64,000 nt of DNA from Ciona savignyi. Lineage: Eukaryota > Chordata > Ascidiacea > Phlebobranchia > Cionidae. The stretch's first letter is position 1; each line of letters begins with the position of its first letter. Where the stretch lies: NCBI GenBank assembly GCA_000149265.1, contig CH003227.1, positions 56,688 to 120,687 of the forward strand. Reading direction: 5' to 3'. Shown in pieces: positions 44,691-55,834 of this stretch. The notes under the pieces were generated by a model that made no database searches, was not told the origin of the DNA, and saw nothing but the letters and a program-made list of their open reading frames with translations. The translations under genes were made by a program, and so were the position numbers.

Positions 44691-46775
44691 TTACAATTTG
44701 CCTTTAACCTCCACAGTCATTGGTATAGAAACAAAGCCTGATTTGTACGGTAATAAAAACACTTTTAAATCAATTTCATTAATGGGTGAAACCTGGAAAC
44801 AATCCGACAAGTCAGAAACAAAATGAATATTTAACAAAGATGAAGAAAATGGGTAGTCATAAAATTGTGTGATTCTTTTAAACTTTTGATAAACAAAGAA
44901 CATGGAACCATTGTTTTCCAAAATGTTATTGATTAAAACAACATTGCCTTTCTGTAAGAAACAATTATTTCCATTTTCAGTCCCAACATCAACAGTGCAA
45001 AAAAATATTTTCACTTTTTTGTATTGCTTGAAATTCTCAAATCCTGGTGGAACAAAACCTTGGCTGTGTTGCTTCATCAGTGCAAATGGAGGTTGAGAAA
45101 TTTTACTTGGATTACTTTCAGTAACCCTTCTGATGATCTGTTGTAAGGGAAATTGTGGCTTTCTGATCATTCTTTTTATTTGTCCTAGATAGTTCTCAAA
45201 TGGAAATGCAGAGAAAGTGTCAAGAGGCCCATGAAGTTTTGTTTCATCAGCCAAATGTGTCAAGCAGTGTACATTATACACCAAGTGTTCATCACCATAC
45301 AACTTTGCAAATTGCTTCACAAATAAACATAACAGGTCTCCAGCATAATCAATCCAACTGACTATTCCACAAAATTTGGGGTCAACCAGTATATATATTG
45401 CAGTATGCAATAACATAAAGTTGTTGTACATATTAGACTTCAAAACATTCTTGAGAACCACAGGTCCGGTGTACAACAGAAACTGCCTATGCTCTGTTGC
45501 TTTCCACCTGTCACTTTCATTTAATGGTCTTGGTTTTCTTGAAAACTCAGCAGGGACAAACTTTCTTATAGAAACAAGTTTGTTGGATATCTGTTGTAAC
45601 ATGGTTGAGGAAAGCCGGTTTCTTAATGGTCCTTTTACCCAGGCTAAAATAATTTTTTTTACCACACCTAAGCAAACTAAGTGCATATAGTCCAAAGGAA
45701 ATTGACTAACCATGCCCAGCCCAAGAGTGCAAAGTGGTGAAACTGTATGATGATGCAGTGCATCTGACCTGTTTACAAAGTTTTTATCAGTACGCAACTC
45801 TGATGTAGTTGAAGGATATGTCATTCTATGAGCTAACCAAAGACCATGTTGTTTACACTTGTCACATCCATGGTAACCATTGTGCGATTTGACACATTTT
45901 ACCATTGACCTGGCTGGGGCATCACAAATAATGACTGAAATTTTTACTTTTATAATAATCCCATTATATAGGAATCCTGCAGTTTGCAACAACTTCATTT
46001 CTGAAATAAAATCATCTAAGAAATCTTCTAGTGGTTCAGGTTTTTTAGTTCCATGAAATACTCCAATTAGAAATGGAAATTGTTTATAATTTTCTAACAT
46101 CCCCAAAATAGGCCAAAATTGGTCACTGGTACTTTTAAAAAGTGGCAAACCATCAATATTTACTTGAAGTTCAAACATTGTAGAACTAAGCCCATCTAAT
46201 GGAGATCTTCCGCCATTGGTACTTTTTAAAATTTCAGTGATCATTTTCCGTACTCCAAAATGAAAATACAATCCACTTCCTATATTTTTTAGGGTATAAG
46301 ATGTTGGTGTTTTAAGAAGAGTCCGAGGATCTTTTGGTAGTGAAGGAAAAGTGGGTGATAATATTTTTATTAATTTTGACAGTGCAGAATGAGTTATTTT
46401 ATTTTCGGTTGCCCAATCTGCAAGCTCCAACGAAATATCTATTTTAAAAGTACCATCATCATTATCATCATCACTTACATAAATGTGGTCGTTAGCATGA
46501 CATGTTGAAACAAAATCACTGACAGCATTGGGAGTGGAATAAGATTCTGCATTGGAATTAAAACTGGAATAGCATTCGTCGGGTTCATCAAACTGAAAGC
46601 AACTGTTCCTCAAGCAGTTAGACTCATGTACATTGGAGGTGGTGTCACTAGCAACAATGTTTTGAGACACTATTTCTTCACACTTCTTTTGCACATTCCT
46701 CTTTACCAGGCGACGTACTGTCCATACCGATGGTAATTGCGTCATTTTACTTACTGAGGTTACGTACAAATACAC
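44691..46775 (-). CDS. EnSpm/CACTA-like transposase, intact 694-aa ORF
   Basis: One uninterrupted frame, unusual in this window. The N-terminal ~130 residues are acidic and low-complexity. The conserved part has LELADWATENKITHSAL, LNIGSGLYFHFGV-like sequence, NIDGLPLFKSTSDQFWPIL, VIICDAPARSMVKCVKSHNG then CDKCKQHG, QFPLDYMHLVCLGVVKKI and a late VHCLTHLADETKLHGPLD ... FENYLGQIKRM. The acidic residues in NIDGLP, CDAPAR and LDYMHL sit where a DDE-type catalytic set is expected. Start: Met at 46775, with a second Met 10 residues later. It probably moves its own element and relatives. Upstream 46780-47390 is non-coding. Terminal CACTA repeats were not identified, so autonomy is inferred. Confidence 0.75.
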   Translation of the reverse strand: MYLYVTSVSKMTQLPSVWTVRRLVKRNVQKKCEEIVSQNIVASDTTSNVHESNCLRNSCFQFDEPDECYSSFNSNAESYSTPNAVSDFVSTCHANDHIYVSDDDNDDGTFKIDISLELADWATENKITHSALSKLIKILSPTFPSLPKDPRTLLKTPTSYTLKNIGSGLYFHFGVRKMITEILKSTNGGRSPLDGLSSTMFELQVNIDGLPLFKSTSDQFWPILGMLENYKQFPFLIGVFHGTKKPEPLEDFLDDFISEMKLLQTAGFLYNGIIIKVKISVIICDAPARSMVKCVKSHNGYHGCDKCKQHGLWLAHRMTYPSTTSELRTDKNFVNRSDALHHHTVSPLCTLGLGMVSQFPLDYMHLVCLGVVKKIILAWVKGPLRNRLSSTMLQQISNKLVSIRKFVPAEFSRKPRPLNESDRWKATEHRQFLLYTGPVVLKNVLKSNMYNNFMLLHTAIYILVDPKFCGIVSWIDYAGDLLCLFVKQFAKLYGDEHLVYNVHCLTHLADETKLHGPLDTFSAFPFENYLGQIKRMIRKPQFPLQQIIRRVTESNPSKISQPPFALMKQHSQGFVPPGFENFKQYKKVKIFFCTVDVGTENGNNCFLQKGNVVLINNILENNGSMFFVYQKFKRITQFYDYPFSSSLLNIHFVSDLSDCFQVSPINEIDLKVFLLPYKSGFVSIPMTVEVKGKL

Positions 46776-47545
46776 AATACTAGTCTATTCTATCTTTAGA
46801 AATAAGTAGGCTAACCATTAATATTGGGTACAGGCGCGTGGTACGGTAGGCTTATCTACAGGCCAGCCTAGGTGACATTGCCTAAACAGTTGTTACTCTC
46901 CCTAAATAATATATATACTATTATATATGCTGGTATGTTATAGGCTACTCCACAATCCACAATGCAGCGGCAAACAAAATTTCCATTCGATACATAACTT
47001 TCCCGCCCTACCTGAAAATGAAAGAGCCCTTCGACCAATAAAAACGTGACGCGTAAAATGTGTGGAATTGTTCTGCTGACACACCATATTAACAAGACAG
47101 CCACATTTTATTGTGCAATATTATTTTAGTCAAAATTGTATATTCACGTACCACAGTAAATCAGAAATAATTTTTATCAAAATCTTTAAATAAAAAATTG
47201 TTTTAGGCTTCAATGGGCTGAATCAAATAGGCAAATATAATAAATAGCAGTCCCTGCTCTCTTTTTATGTTGATGAGCATTATTTAAAATTGGCGGGAAG
47301 ATCTTGGTGTTAAACAGCCTTTGTGTTAAATATTGGACCTCCATTGTATCAACGGCGACAGAAAGCGAATCTAATTCCAAGACACATCAATAGTTTGTAG
47401 CAATCATTGACATAACAAGAAAACATGTACGCAAACAATTGTCATGCGTTTCTTGGACTGTGGGTCAACATACATCCACTGTAAACCCAACGTCAATATA
47501 ATAAATAGGGGTCGTAAATTGATATTAATGGTCGGATTCGGACAA
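46776..47545. other. 5' flank of EnSpm-like transposase
   Basis: Non-coding. It may hold the promoter and part of the element end. No TIR was defined. Confidence 0.4.
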
Positions 47546-48180
47546 CATAAATAAAACACTATTTGCCAACCTTGCAATTTCAACCTTAGCCCGATGTTAC
47601 ATCAACGTTAAAATATGACGAAGGGCCAACGTGGTACAGTCATACGTTGTTGCAACGTTGGCGACAAACGTATACATAACCATCCATTGATAACGTTGGC
47701 AACCGACATTGAGACAACAGCTGTAAAAAACATTAAGCCAACCGTGTAATTCAAACCCTAGCCGTATGTTATATCAACGTTAAAATATGACGAAGGGCCA
47801 ACACGGTACAGTCATACGTTGTTGCAACGTTGGCGACAAACGTATATATAACCATTAATTGGTTACGTTGGCAACCGACGTTGAGACAACATCTGTAAAA
47901 AAACACTTAGCCAACCGTTTAAAAACTGACTAATTCCCAACGTTGCAGTAACGTTACATCTCGCTTGAACACCGATGTTAAGAAGCAATCTTTGGAAAAC
48001 AATGCTGGACCAACGCTAATAGCTAACGGTGTGCCAACCAACTTACAAACAACTTCACCCCAACGGTTGGGCAGCGTCCAATTGCCAACGCCAACCAAGA
48101 TTTACGTTGGCCAACGGCGAACCAACCGGGCGTTGCTGACTGGGCAAGGACTGATTCGGATAATAGATTAACTAACACAT
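47546..48180. repeat. Subterminal repeats with CAACGTTGGC motifs
   Basis: A ~174-bp unit is repeated twice (gaagggccaacgtggtacag at about 47620 and its relative at 47794). The flanks are dense in caacgttggc, ccaacgttgc and ggttgccaacg-like palindromic motifs up to 48180. Such clustered short motifs are typical of EnSpm/CACTA element ends and are probably transposase binding sites. Confidence 0.65.
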
Positions 48181-48419
48181 TGCTTGCATAACTGGTAGAA
48201 TGTGACCTTTTCTAAATCCAAATTGGTGGTTGTGAAAAAAGTTGTTTTGGAAGTAAACCAATTGGCCTGTAGTTATTGTCTGATGTATGCTTTTGAAATG
48301 ACTTCAGCAGATTTAAAAGCATTTACAAATTTTTCAGATTGAAGTGATAGGTTGAAAATGTGGGCTAAGGCTTGCAGAATGTTATTGGATAACGATATCC
48401 AATTTTAAAGATAAAGGAA

Positions 48420-48739
48420 GTATACTTCCTCGATCCCAGGTATTTGTTTTTGACAGCCTTTCAACGCAGTCTGTAACAGGTCAAACACAAAAACAGATTC
48501 AGTACATTCTACATGCTGTTGGAAGTAAGCATTTGGCATTTAAATGTTGTGCTGTTCAGCAACAACGAAATGGCCACGATTGTGAAGTATTTGCAATTGC
48601 AAATGCTGTTTCTTTGCTTAATAATATTAATCCTGAAAATGTTGTATATGACATTAAGCTTATGAGGAATCAACTCTTGGTAAGTTTAACTGAGCAAAAT
48701 GTTTTGGATGTATTTCCATTCTCTTATATCAATGTGTAA
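48420..48739 (+). CDS. Ulp1/SENP-like (C48) cysteine protease exon
   Basis: The frame reads SQVFVFDSLSTQSVTGQT, KQIQYILHAVGSKHLAF and QQQRNGHDCEVFAIANAVS, ending at 48739. The F-D-S (catalytic Asp), the Q before NG and the D-C pair (catalytic Cys) match the second half of C48 peptidases, the deSUMOylase-type family. The catalytic His should lie upstream and is not seen. Ulp1 domains are known in several DNA transposon groups, so this may belong to an EnSpm- or similar element. It faces away from the transposase at 44691, across the subterminal repeats. Confidence 0.6.
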
Positions 48740-49357
48740 GTTCATTTTGCATGTACACATTTACAAAAGGCAAATTACTTGATACTTTGGTTTGGCCATT
48801 TATTTATTAATACAATACTTCTGCACAGCATGCCAGAGCAATCAAAACACACGTTTTCGTGTTCGCACCTCTATAATAGGTGGTAAATTGTCTCAAAATG
48901 ACATCACATCATGTCACCAATACATGGTGACGGGCGCATTCTTTGTGCCATTTTTTTTTGTTTTTGTTTTTTTATTGGGCGACTAAACACACGTTCACCG
49001 GATTTCCGGCCGTACACAATAATAATATTTGCATAAAAAACACAAATTTCAATACGATCATAAACAACGATTATTAATTACTACTTTTTATATTACAGGT
49101 CAAGTTGGATGAAAGGTTGGTGTGCAGCAAGATCTTTTGTTTGGATTGATGGTTTCTTCACCAAGCAATTCCTGCAAAGCTTTACTTTTTGTGAGTTTTT
49201 TTGTATTTCCATATTTTCCAATTATTTTTATAATATAAAGGTAAAATAGTTAGTTGCCCTGTTTCTTATTATATTGTTCAGTTTCAAAACATATTTGCCC
49301 GATATAAAGTAGTCTACATAAGTGACATTTTTATTTTTAAGGAGGAATCCAATTGGT

Positions 49358-50003
49358 TCAAATTACATAAGTCTCGTTCAGATCGTATAATTGATAAGTT
49401 TCTTGTTTGCCTCTCAATGTACTTTCCCGTAATAAAATATTTTTGATTTTCGTATTTATTATCCAAAGTATTCGTCGGGTAAATTCATCTTTGCTCTCTA
49501 TGTATTTATTTCCAAAATCGAGTTGATGTTTTTTCCTTATTATTTCAGCCTTAAAAATATTGATTGCTTTGGTAACAAGTAAATTAGGCGTTGCATTATT
49601 TTTCGTTTGGTTATATAATATTATTGATTTTGTTATTTGCGTTTTCTGTTTGCAAGCATTGTTTGTTAGTACTTCTATTTCATTAATTATTATTTCGGTT
49701 AATTGACATTTCGTAAGAATGTGCTTTATATTGTCAGATCTATTTCCACAAAATTTGCAATTTCTAATTAATAATTTACCGTTTTGATATTGCGTTCCAA
49801 TTTTATCTCTGTACCAATCACCGAAGTGATATGCGTTATGCGCTATTTTGTAATTTCTATCTCGTTCTACGTTATTGAAGTGTTGTTTAGTTAGTTTATC
49901 ATTAAGTGTAATTTGTGACCATTTTATTATCTCATTATTTTCACGTATTATAGTCGCTTTCGCCTTATCTTTTATTAGTTCTACGTAAATGGGTTTTAAT
50001 TTG
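49358..50003 (-). CDS. LINE ORF2 C-terminal part
   Basis: After the gap the minus strand is open for about 210 codons: LKPIYVELIKDKAKATII, NYKIAHNAYHFGDWYRDKIG, then CKFCGNRSDNIKHILTKC, a C-x2-C-x8-H-x4-C knuckle typical of the LINE C-terminus, and LLRESTLRGKQETYQLYD before TGA at 49358. It is easily missed because the gap cuts the frame. Confidence 0.75.
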
Positions 50004-50103
50004 NNNNNNNNNNNNNNNNNNNNNNNNNNNNNNNNNNNNNNNNNNNNNNNNNNNNNNNNNNNNNNNNNNNNNNNNNNNNNNNNNNNNNNNNNNNNNNNNN
50101 NNN
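50004..50103. other. Assembly gap (100 N)
   Basis: Exactly 100 N's, the conventional size for a gap of unknown length, within the LINE reverse transcriptase. Confidence 0.98.
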
Positions 50104-50805
50104 TTCTTATATATTAGTTTAACTATCGCGGTTCGCATTGTTTCTGGCATTATTCCCTTTGAATAGATGTTATTGTATAATTCTTCCATATCATATTTTA
50201 TAACTTCCCATAATTATTTATATATTTTTGATGTTAGACCGTCACAGCCTGGCGTGCTATTATCATTTATCTCTAAAATGCACTCGTGAATTTCTCTGTG
50301 GTTGATGGGTTGCGTCATATTTTTTAAATCCAATTGGTCATATTCTATTGGATCCAAAAAATACAGATATTCATCAATATAGTCTATATTTATTTCAGCA
50401 CTTGTCCATAGATCTTGGTAAAAGGCATGCGTGGCGTTAAGAGTCTGGTTTTGATTTTTCGTTAGCTCTCCCATTTGATTATATATATTGTAAATAGTAT
50501 CTCTATTACCTTTTGCTTCTTCGTATCTATAAAACATTTAGTTGGTTTTTCTTCATCTTCAATTATATTTATTTTTGATCTAATTATCGCACCTTCATTA
50601 ATTTTGCGTTCGTACTTATTTACATTTTCTTTCAATCGTGTTATTTTTGTTACTATATTTTGAGACTGGTATTGTTTTTCTAGTTCTTTAATTTCCAGCA
50701 CTCTGGTTAAATATCGCTTCCGTTCCGCATGATTTATGTTTTGGGAAAAGTATCGTACTTCGTTTGCAATTAGTTTTTTACCGTATTCCCACCATGTAGC
50801 AGAGT

Positions 50806-51687
50806 TCATGTATTTTGTTTTTGCCAATTAATCCACATTGTATTCAAGTTTTCAATTATGTCGTTGTGTTGTAATATTGAATTATTTATTTTGTAAAAGG
50901 ATAGACCCCATTTACAATTACTATTTATTTTTAGAGTTATTACCGGGCAATTGTTATGGTCCGAAAAGTAATTACGTATGTGATTTAGCGCGAAGGTTTT
51001 GTTTTTCGCTAGTCTATTAACATATATTCTGTCTATTCTTGTAGCACTCGTTTTTGTTATTCTAGTAAATTCTATAGTTTGTTTATGTATTACTCGAAAT
51101 GCGTCCTGAAAGTTATTTCCATTTTGTAGCCGCTGTAAGGCGATTCTATCTCGTTTTTTTCTTTTATCATAATTTGCTTTTACGTCGATTTCATTAGAAA
51201 CCATATTAAAATCACCAATCAACAGGTCGATTGTTTCATTTACGTCCCCTAGTTTATCTTTAAGGTCATATATCATTTGTTCTCTGGCAATAAGATTTTT
51301 ATGCGTTTGTCCGGATTTCAGGTATAAATTATAAATGTTGATATCATTGTGTTTATATTGGAGATTTAATTTTTGTACCCGGTTTTCAAATATTATATTA
51401 TGGTGAATTTTGTACATTGGCAGGAGGTGCTTTTTGACAAGGATTGCAGTTCCTTGGCGGAATGATCTAATTGGATGTTCGGGCGCATTAACGAAGATTT
51501 CGATGTTGGACTGCGCTTTAAATTTGGACATCATATCTTTCGTAAATACGTGAGTTTCCTGTATTAGCAATATGTCGATTTTATTTGATTCCATATAGTA
51601 TATTATCTTTTTAATTTTGTTTAGTATTCCATTTGTGTTCAGAGATCCAATTTTTAAATTGTTGCCTAATACTTTTTCAGGCTCCAT
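50806..51687 (-). CDS. LINE ORF2 N-terminus: APE-type endonuclease
   Basis: This is the domain that nicks target DNA before reverse transcription. All expected blocks are present: IGSLNTNGILNKIKK (Asn), DILLIQETHV (Glu), TAILVKKHLLPMY, LLIGDFNMVSNEID (Asp, Asn), TRIDRIYVNR and FSDHNNCPVITL (Asp-His). The frame stops at 50806. A frameshift continues into TWWEYGKKLIANEVRYFSQ (to 50462), then another into QTLNATHAFYQDLWT and NSTPGCDGLTSKIYK (to 50214), so the ORF2 as sequenced is broken in at least three places before the gap. Confidence 0.85.
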   Translation of the reverse strand: MEPEKVLGNNLKIGSLNTNGILNKIKKIIYYMESNKIDILLIQETHVFTKDMMSKFKAQSNIEIFVNAPEHPIRSFRQGTAILVKKHLLPMYKIHHNIIFENRVQKLNLQYKHNDINIYNLYLKSGQTHKNLIAREQMIYDLKDKLGDVNETIDLLIGDFNMVSNEIDVKANYDKRKKRDRIALQRLQNGNNFQDAFRVIHKQTIEFTRITKTSATRIDRIYVNRLAKNKTFALNHIRNYFSDHNNCPVITLKINSNCKWGLSFYKINNSILQHNDIIENLNTMWINWQKQNT

Positions 51688-51773
51688 TAGATTATATAGT
51701 ATATGGAATCATTAGTATTTTAAGAATGTTATTGTTGTTTGTAAATTTTTGTTGCGTTTTACGCGAGTTCTCT

Positions 51774-53153
51774 TTATGTTCCAGATCTTGGTCTCTTGGG
51801 AGATTGTAAACCTTCGGCGGTGTAGAATTTAGTTATGTCCGTTAGGGTGCGGTTCGGGATTGGTGGGAAGGGCGCAGTATTTTCGGGTGTTCTATAAACT
51901 GATTCAACAGCAGATGGTAATCGTGGTCCGAGGGTGATTTCAGGTATGTCATTTATTGTGCTGGCCTCGTTTTCACTGGAGCTGTCGCTTAACTTTACTG
52001 TTTCCGTTTGTTTGACTTCCCGTTTGATTTGGTTGCTGGTTGATTGAATCTGGTTGTAGTAAACAATCTTTTTTTCCTGGCTTGAGGGGTTTGATGTTGA
52101 TCCCCTCTTTTTGGTGCGTCGTCTTCTTCGTTTTGGTAAGTTTGTGTTGTCATTTTTTGGTGTGCTGTTGGCCGTGGTAATATCTGGAAAGTCTTCAGGC
52201 ATGAAGATACTTTCATCCATTGACCCAACTAACTTCCTTAAATATTCCAGGTCATCTTCGATCTCCGAGTGCTGCGATTCCTGAAGAATGCCGAATCTGT
52301 TGGTAAGTTTTATTTGTGCATTTCTCGTATTATGCATTTGTTTTACAGGCAACTTTTTAGCAGTTTGCCACTGGCTTTGATTGGCATTCCTATTTGGAGT
52401 CCTCACTAACTGCGCTGTGTTACAGGTAGAGTGGAACACTGTTCTTGGGCGCGGTTCCTGGTATGAGGTTCTGCAGTTTCTGGAGGTATGACCATATGCT
52501 TTGCATTCCATGCAAAACCCCTTTTTGGGACATTTGTTCTGCGTGTGTCCTCTTTGCTTACAGTACCTGCAGAGAGCCATGTGCTCCTCTCCAGGCCTGG
52601 TCACGGTGATGGTTCTTCCTCCGATTTTTATCAAGGGAGGAATGTTTTTAATGTTTGTTTCAGTAAGGGTTATGTTTACCCATCCATTTTTTATTTTGTT
52701 GAAATTACGGTGTGTTCCGTAATTTATGTTTTTGATTTTGCCCCAGTTTTGGTTATTTATCATTGCTTCTAATTTCTCCTTGCAGGTGTCTGCAGTGACC
52801 GGGTGTAGAAAGACGACTTCATATTCGCCTTGGGGAAGCTCAGCTTTTAGGGACTTTGTCGATCCCTTATCGGTGGTGAAATTGATGTCGTTTGTAGTGA
52901 AGTAGTGAATTATCTCCCGTTTTTCCGGAATTACTACTTCTCCGCTTTGTTCCTTTAGGGTAACAAGGAAGGTGCAATCTTTGAAATTGTCCATGATTAC
53001 TCCTTCTACGATCTGCGACATATCCGCCATCGGCGCTCCATCCGCAAATAGTTCCATAAATGAGCTAACACTCATATGTTCGACCGTACCCGTAAGTTGA
53101 AATACAATCGATCTCTCCAATTTCGCTTCGATTTCCGGTATGCCGTCATTCAT
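51774..53153 (-). CDS. LINE ORF1, CCHC nucleic-acid-binding protein, 459 aa
   Basis: ORF1 proteins coat LINE RNA and assist reverse transcription. This one is open throughout. It has an N-terminal region (SVSSFMELFADGAPMADMS), an RRM-like middle (VNITLTETNIKNIPPLIKIG), two zinc knuckles around residues 200-232 (CRYCKQRGHTQNKC and CMECKAYGHTSRNC), a Ser/Lys-rich linker with RRRRRTKKRG (basic, possible nuclear signal), and a tail containing ESVYRTPENTAPFP. The same tail is seen at 62771-63100. ORF2 begins 87 bases after its stop. Confidence 0.85.
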   Translation of the reverse strand: MNDGIPEIEAKLERSIVFQLTGTVEHMSVSSFMELFADGAPMADMSQIVEGVIMDNFKDCTFLVTLKEQSGEVVIPEKREIIHYFTTNDINFTTDKGSTKSLKAELPQGEYEVVFLHPVTADTCKEKLEAMINNQNWGKIKNINYGTHRNFNKIKNGWVNITLTETNIKNIPPLIKIGGRTITVTRPGEEHMALCRYCKQRGHTQNKCPKKGFCMECKAYGHTSRNCRTSYQEPRPRTVFHSTCNTAQLVRTPNRNANQSQWQTAKKLPVKQMHNTRNAQIKLTNRFGILQESQHSEIEDDLEYLRKLVGSMDESIFMPEDFPDITTANSTPKNDNTNLPKRRRRRTKKRGSTSNPSSQEKKIVYYNQIQSTSNQIKREVKQTETVKLSDSSSENEASTINDIPEITLGPRLPSAVESVYRTPENTAPFPPIPNRTLTDITKFYTAEGLQSPKRPRSGT

Positions 53154-53160
53154 CGTGTTG

Positions 53161-54712
53161 TTTAAAGGTGAGTGGTTTTAATTGTATGTTTTTTGTGTAA
53201 AGTGTGTTTTGATGTAAGGAAACTCACGTATTAAGTCACTTACTTGTCGTGTTAACTTGACTTTAAAGATAACACTATTATTGTAACTCAGAGCAAATTC
53301 GCTCTAAAGAGCAGTATAAGAGCGAAAAAACGAAGTAATTTACACTTCTCACGCAAAAACAATTATCAGTGTTTCCAGGAAATGCGCTAATATTTGTGCC
53401 AGGGTAACATGCACACTCTTCATAAGTGTTAGCACTTTAAAAGTCCAAAAGTGATGTGCTATCCTTGTGGTAGCGGCGCGACTTGTTTTGTGCCAGAGAC
53501 AAAGATTGCACCTAAAGCAACCACTATGTGGTAGCACCTGGCAGAATGGGCTTAAGTAGAATTTGGAAAAAAACAGTTATTATATGGCTACAGGCGAAGT
53601 AATAAAAACTCTAACGACATATTGGGTGAGCCTCCTGGGCATGTCGGAATCTCTCTAACACTTAAGTGAAACCATTCATGTCTATTTTCAGGTAAAAAAG
53701 TTGCTAAGAATGGTAATTAATGTACAAACTAGCTGGTCTCTGATATCTAGTGCAGTGTTTGTTAACATTTTCCATGTGTTACACCGTTTACAAATGTAGT
53801 GCTGCCCAATTTATTTTACCCGTCGCGAATATAACTTAATTCCTTTTTTCAGCGATTTCCAAAGAATAAAAACACTTTTATTTCATTTTATTTTATTTCT
53901 CCTCCAACACTCTCGCCTCCACCACTTCCACCTCCACCACTACCGCCTCTCCACCTGCACTGCCCTTTCTTTTTTTCCACGTTACGAATTGTTTTTTATT
54001 GAGCCATCTGTAATGTTAATAAATTTGTAAAACACAAAACCCAAATAAGGATACAATTGGGAAATATTGCACTTACGTTGCATTTCTTGGGATGGCCCCC
54101 TGCCTGAAATAAAGAAATCTTGAATTATATATTATGGTAGTCTATAATCATTGCAACAAAAGAAAAATTTTGGGCTGGGAAAAATTGCTTGACATTAGGC
54201 TAAGGCAATGTGTAAAAGTCTTATTAAATGCCTTCAAAAGGTATTATTTATTCAAAAGAAATCCCTTTTGGCAAAAAATAATTACCTTTTTTTAATCTAA
54301 GGCCCTTCTGGATAAGACCTTTTTTTTACTTGTTTACTGTAAAGAGAAAAAATGGAAATTACCTTTTCTTTTTATTAAAAAACCTTTTCGAAAGGAATTT
54401 TTTTTTCTTTTGGTTTTCTTGCTTACTTTTACTGTAAAGAGAAAAAATGGCAAAATAAATAATAGCCTTTTAACACAACTAATGTTAAACTTACTCTACA
54501 TTTGCCCCCTTAGGGACGGCAGCAGCTCCAATTATTATGGAGCCGCTGCCGCGCACAATTATAATTCCATTTATTTCCATTTCTGTAAAAGTAATACTGT
54601 TAACTAAAGATCATGGTAATTTAAAAAAAAAACATCGCTTAACTTACCAACACGTGCTCGGTGGACTGCAGAGGGCGCTATAAAAACCTCCAAAAAGAAA
54701 CTTTTTTCTTTT
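53161..54712. other. No gene recognised; short ccacc repeats
   Basis: It includes a 'ccacctccaccac' microsatellite at about 53905-53960 and T-rich tracts. Short open frames only. Confidence 0.4.
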
Positions 54713-55136
54713 TGTCGTTCCGCATGAAACACTCTCTCCTAGGAATTCCTCGATGCCATGCAGCTTCTACCCAGTTGCATTCAGTCTACAAGGTCGTGGT
54801 GTTAGCAACTGTCGGTAATTGATTTTTGATGTTATTTTTCAGTGACAAAACAAATAAGTTATTAAACAATTCTATACTGCGTACTGAACAAAAGACTGTG
54901 TAAAACGGGCTGTGAATATTCAGTAAGTGTATTGCATTATAATTCGCCTTGTTTTAACCATATTCAAATTTATTATTGTTTACAGAAAACGTTACTAAAC
55001 GGAACAATAAAAGGGGATTCAAAATAAAACGTCCTCGTCAATCCGTCAAGTATCACTTAATGAAAATGTCTAAGCCAATCAAACAAAGACAGTACACAGG
55101 ATAATATAGACGTTTGACAATCTGGCGGCTATAATC
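54713..55136 (-). repeat. Dispersed ~440-bp repeat, inverted copy 2
   Basis: Reverse complement of 24893-25330 over its whole length with scattered differences; one shared end is tcgttccgcatgaa at 54715. Confidence 0.8.
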
Positions 55137-55834
55137 TACAACCTTCGTGCAAGTAAGATACTGGCCGGCATGTAGTCTTAATTTCCGTGTTGCCTAGACT
55201 GCAAATGTAATCGGTGATAATAAAAGAACATTGAAAAACATGCGTTGTAAGTCTATGATTACGTAATAGTTAAAAATGGTCAAAAAGACGCAAACGTGTC
55301 ATTTTGCAAGCAAAGCAATATTTTTATATTGGAATGCGATTTACGCGGCAATTCGAAGAGAAGGACGAAAGATCGCTTTGTTAAAACCTCTGAATACTTT
55401 AAAAGATGACTCGCGTAATTAGAATTACGGAAAAATTTAATATCGCCTCATAATCTTTATTTTTTTCATTTCTTTTTTTTATTGTCCCAGAATCTTGGGT
55501 AGACAGTGTCTACGTTGTCCCCCCGGCTGGTTGCACCCGAGTCAGTAATCCGAGTTGGTTTGTTTATGACAGATTAATAGCAATATTCGGGCATTAAATT
55601 TATAAAATTTGTTATTTTCTAGAAGTATACACTGTGAGTCTCTTGATTTCGATTTTTTCCAAAGAGTATTTCGCACAAATTGTGCTAAGAATAAAGCGAT
55701 TGTGATTCCAGAGTTCCAATTTAGGGAGATCGGTAAATTGACACCATAAGTTAAGGGATGATTTTAATTTGGTTGAGTGCTGGGGAAATATGTCAGGAAA
55801 GACAACAAAAGGGACTCAAAAATCCGCTCTTCCA
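55137..55834. other. No gene recognised
   Basis: AT-rich; a GC-richer block near 55490-55545 (agacagtgtctacgttgtcc) is unexplained. Confidence 0.35.

Larger units (their letters stand above)
49340..53160 (-). mobile_element. L1/Tx1-like LINE, nearly full length, with assembly gap
   Basis: The element holds ORF1 (53153-51774), the ORF2 endonuclease (51687-50806), an RT linker with frameshifts, an unknown stretch of 100 N (50004-50103) where the RT core should be, and the ORF2 C-terminal part (50003-49358). Sequence above 53160 may be its 5' UTR. A poly(A) or target duplication is not evident. It resembles the fragments at 4342-8053, 34845-35380 and 60853-63100, so one family has been active here repeatedly. 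Confidence 0.85.

Noticed and set aside
53349-53537. Minus-strand 62-aa ORF with several Cys and His
   Set aside because: No recognisable finger spacing, no splice sites, probably chance.
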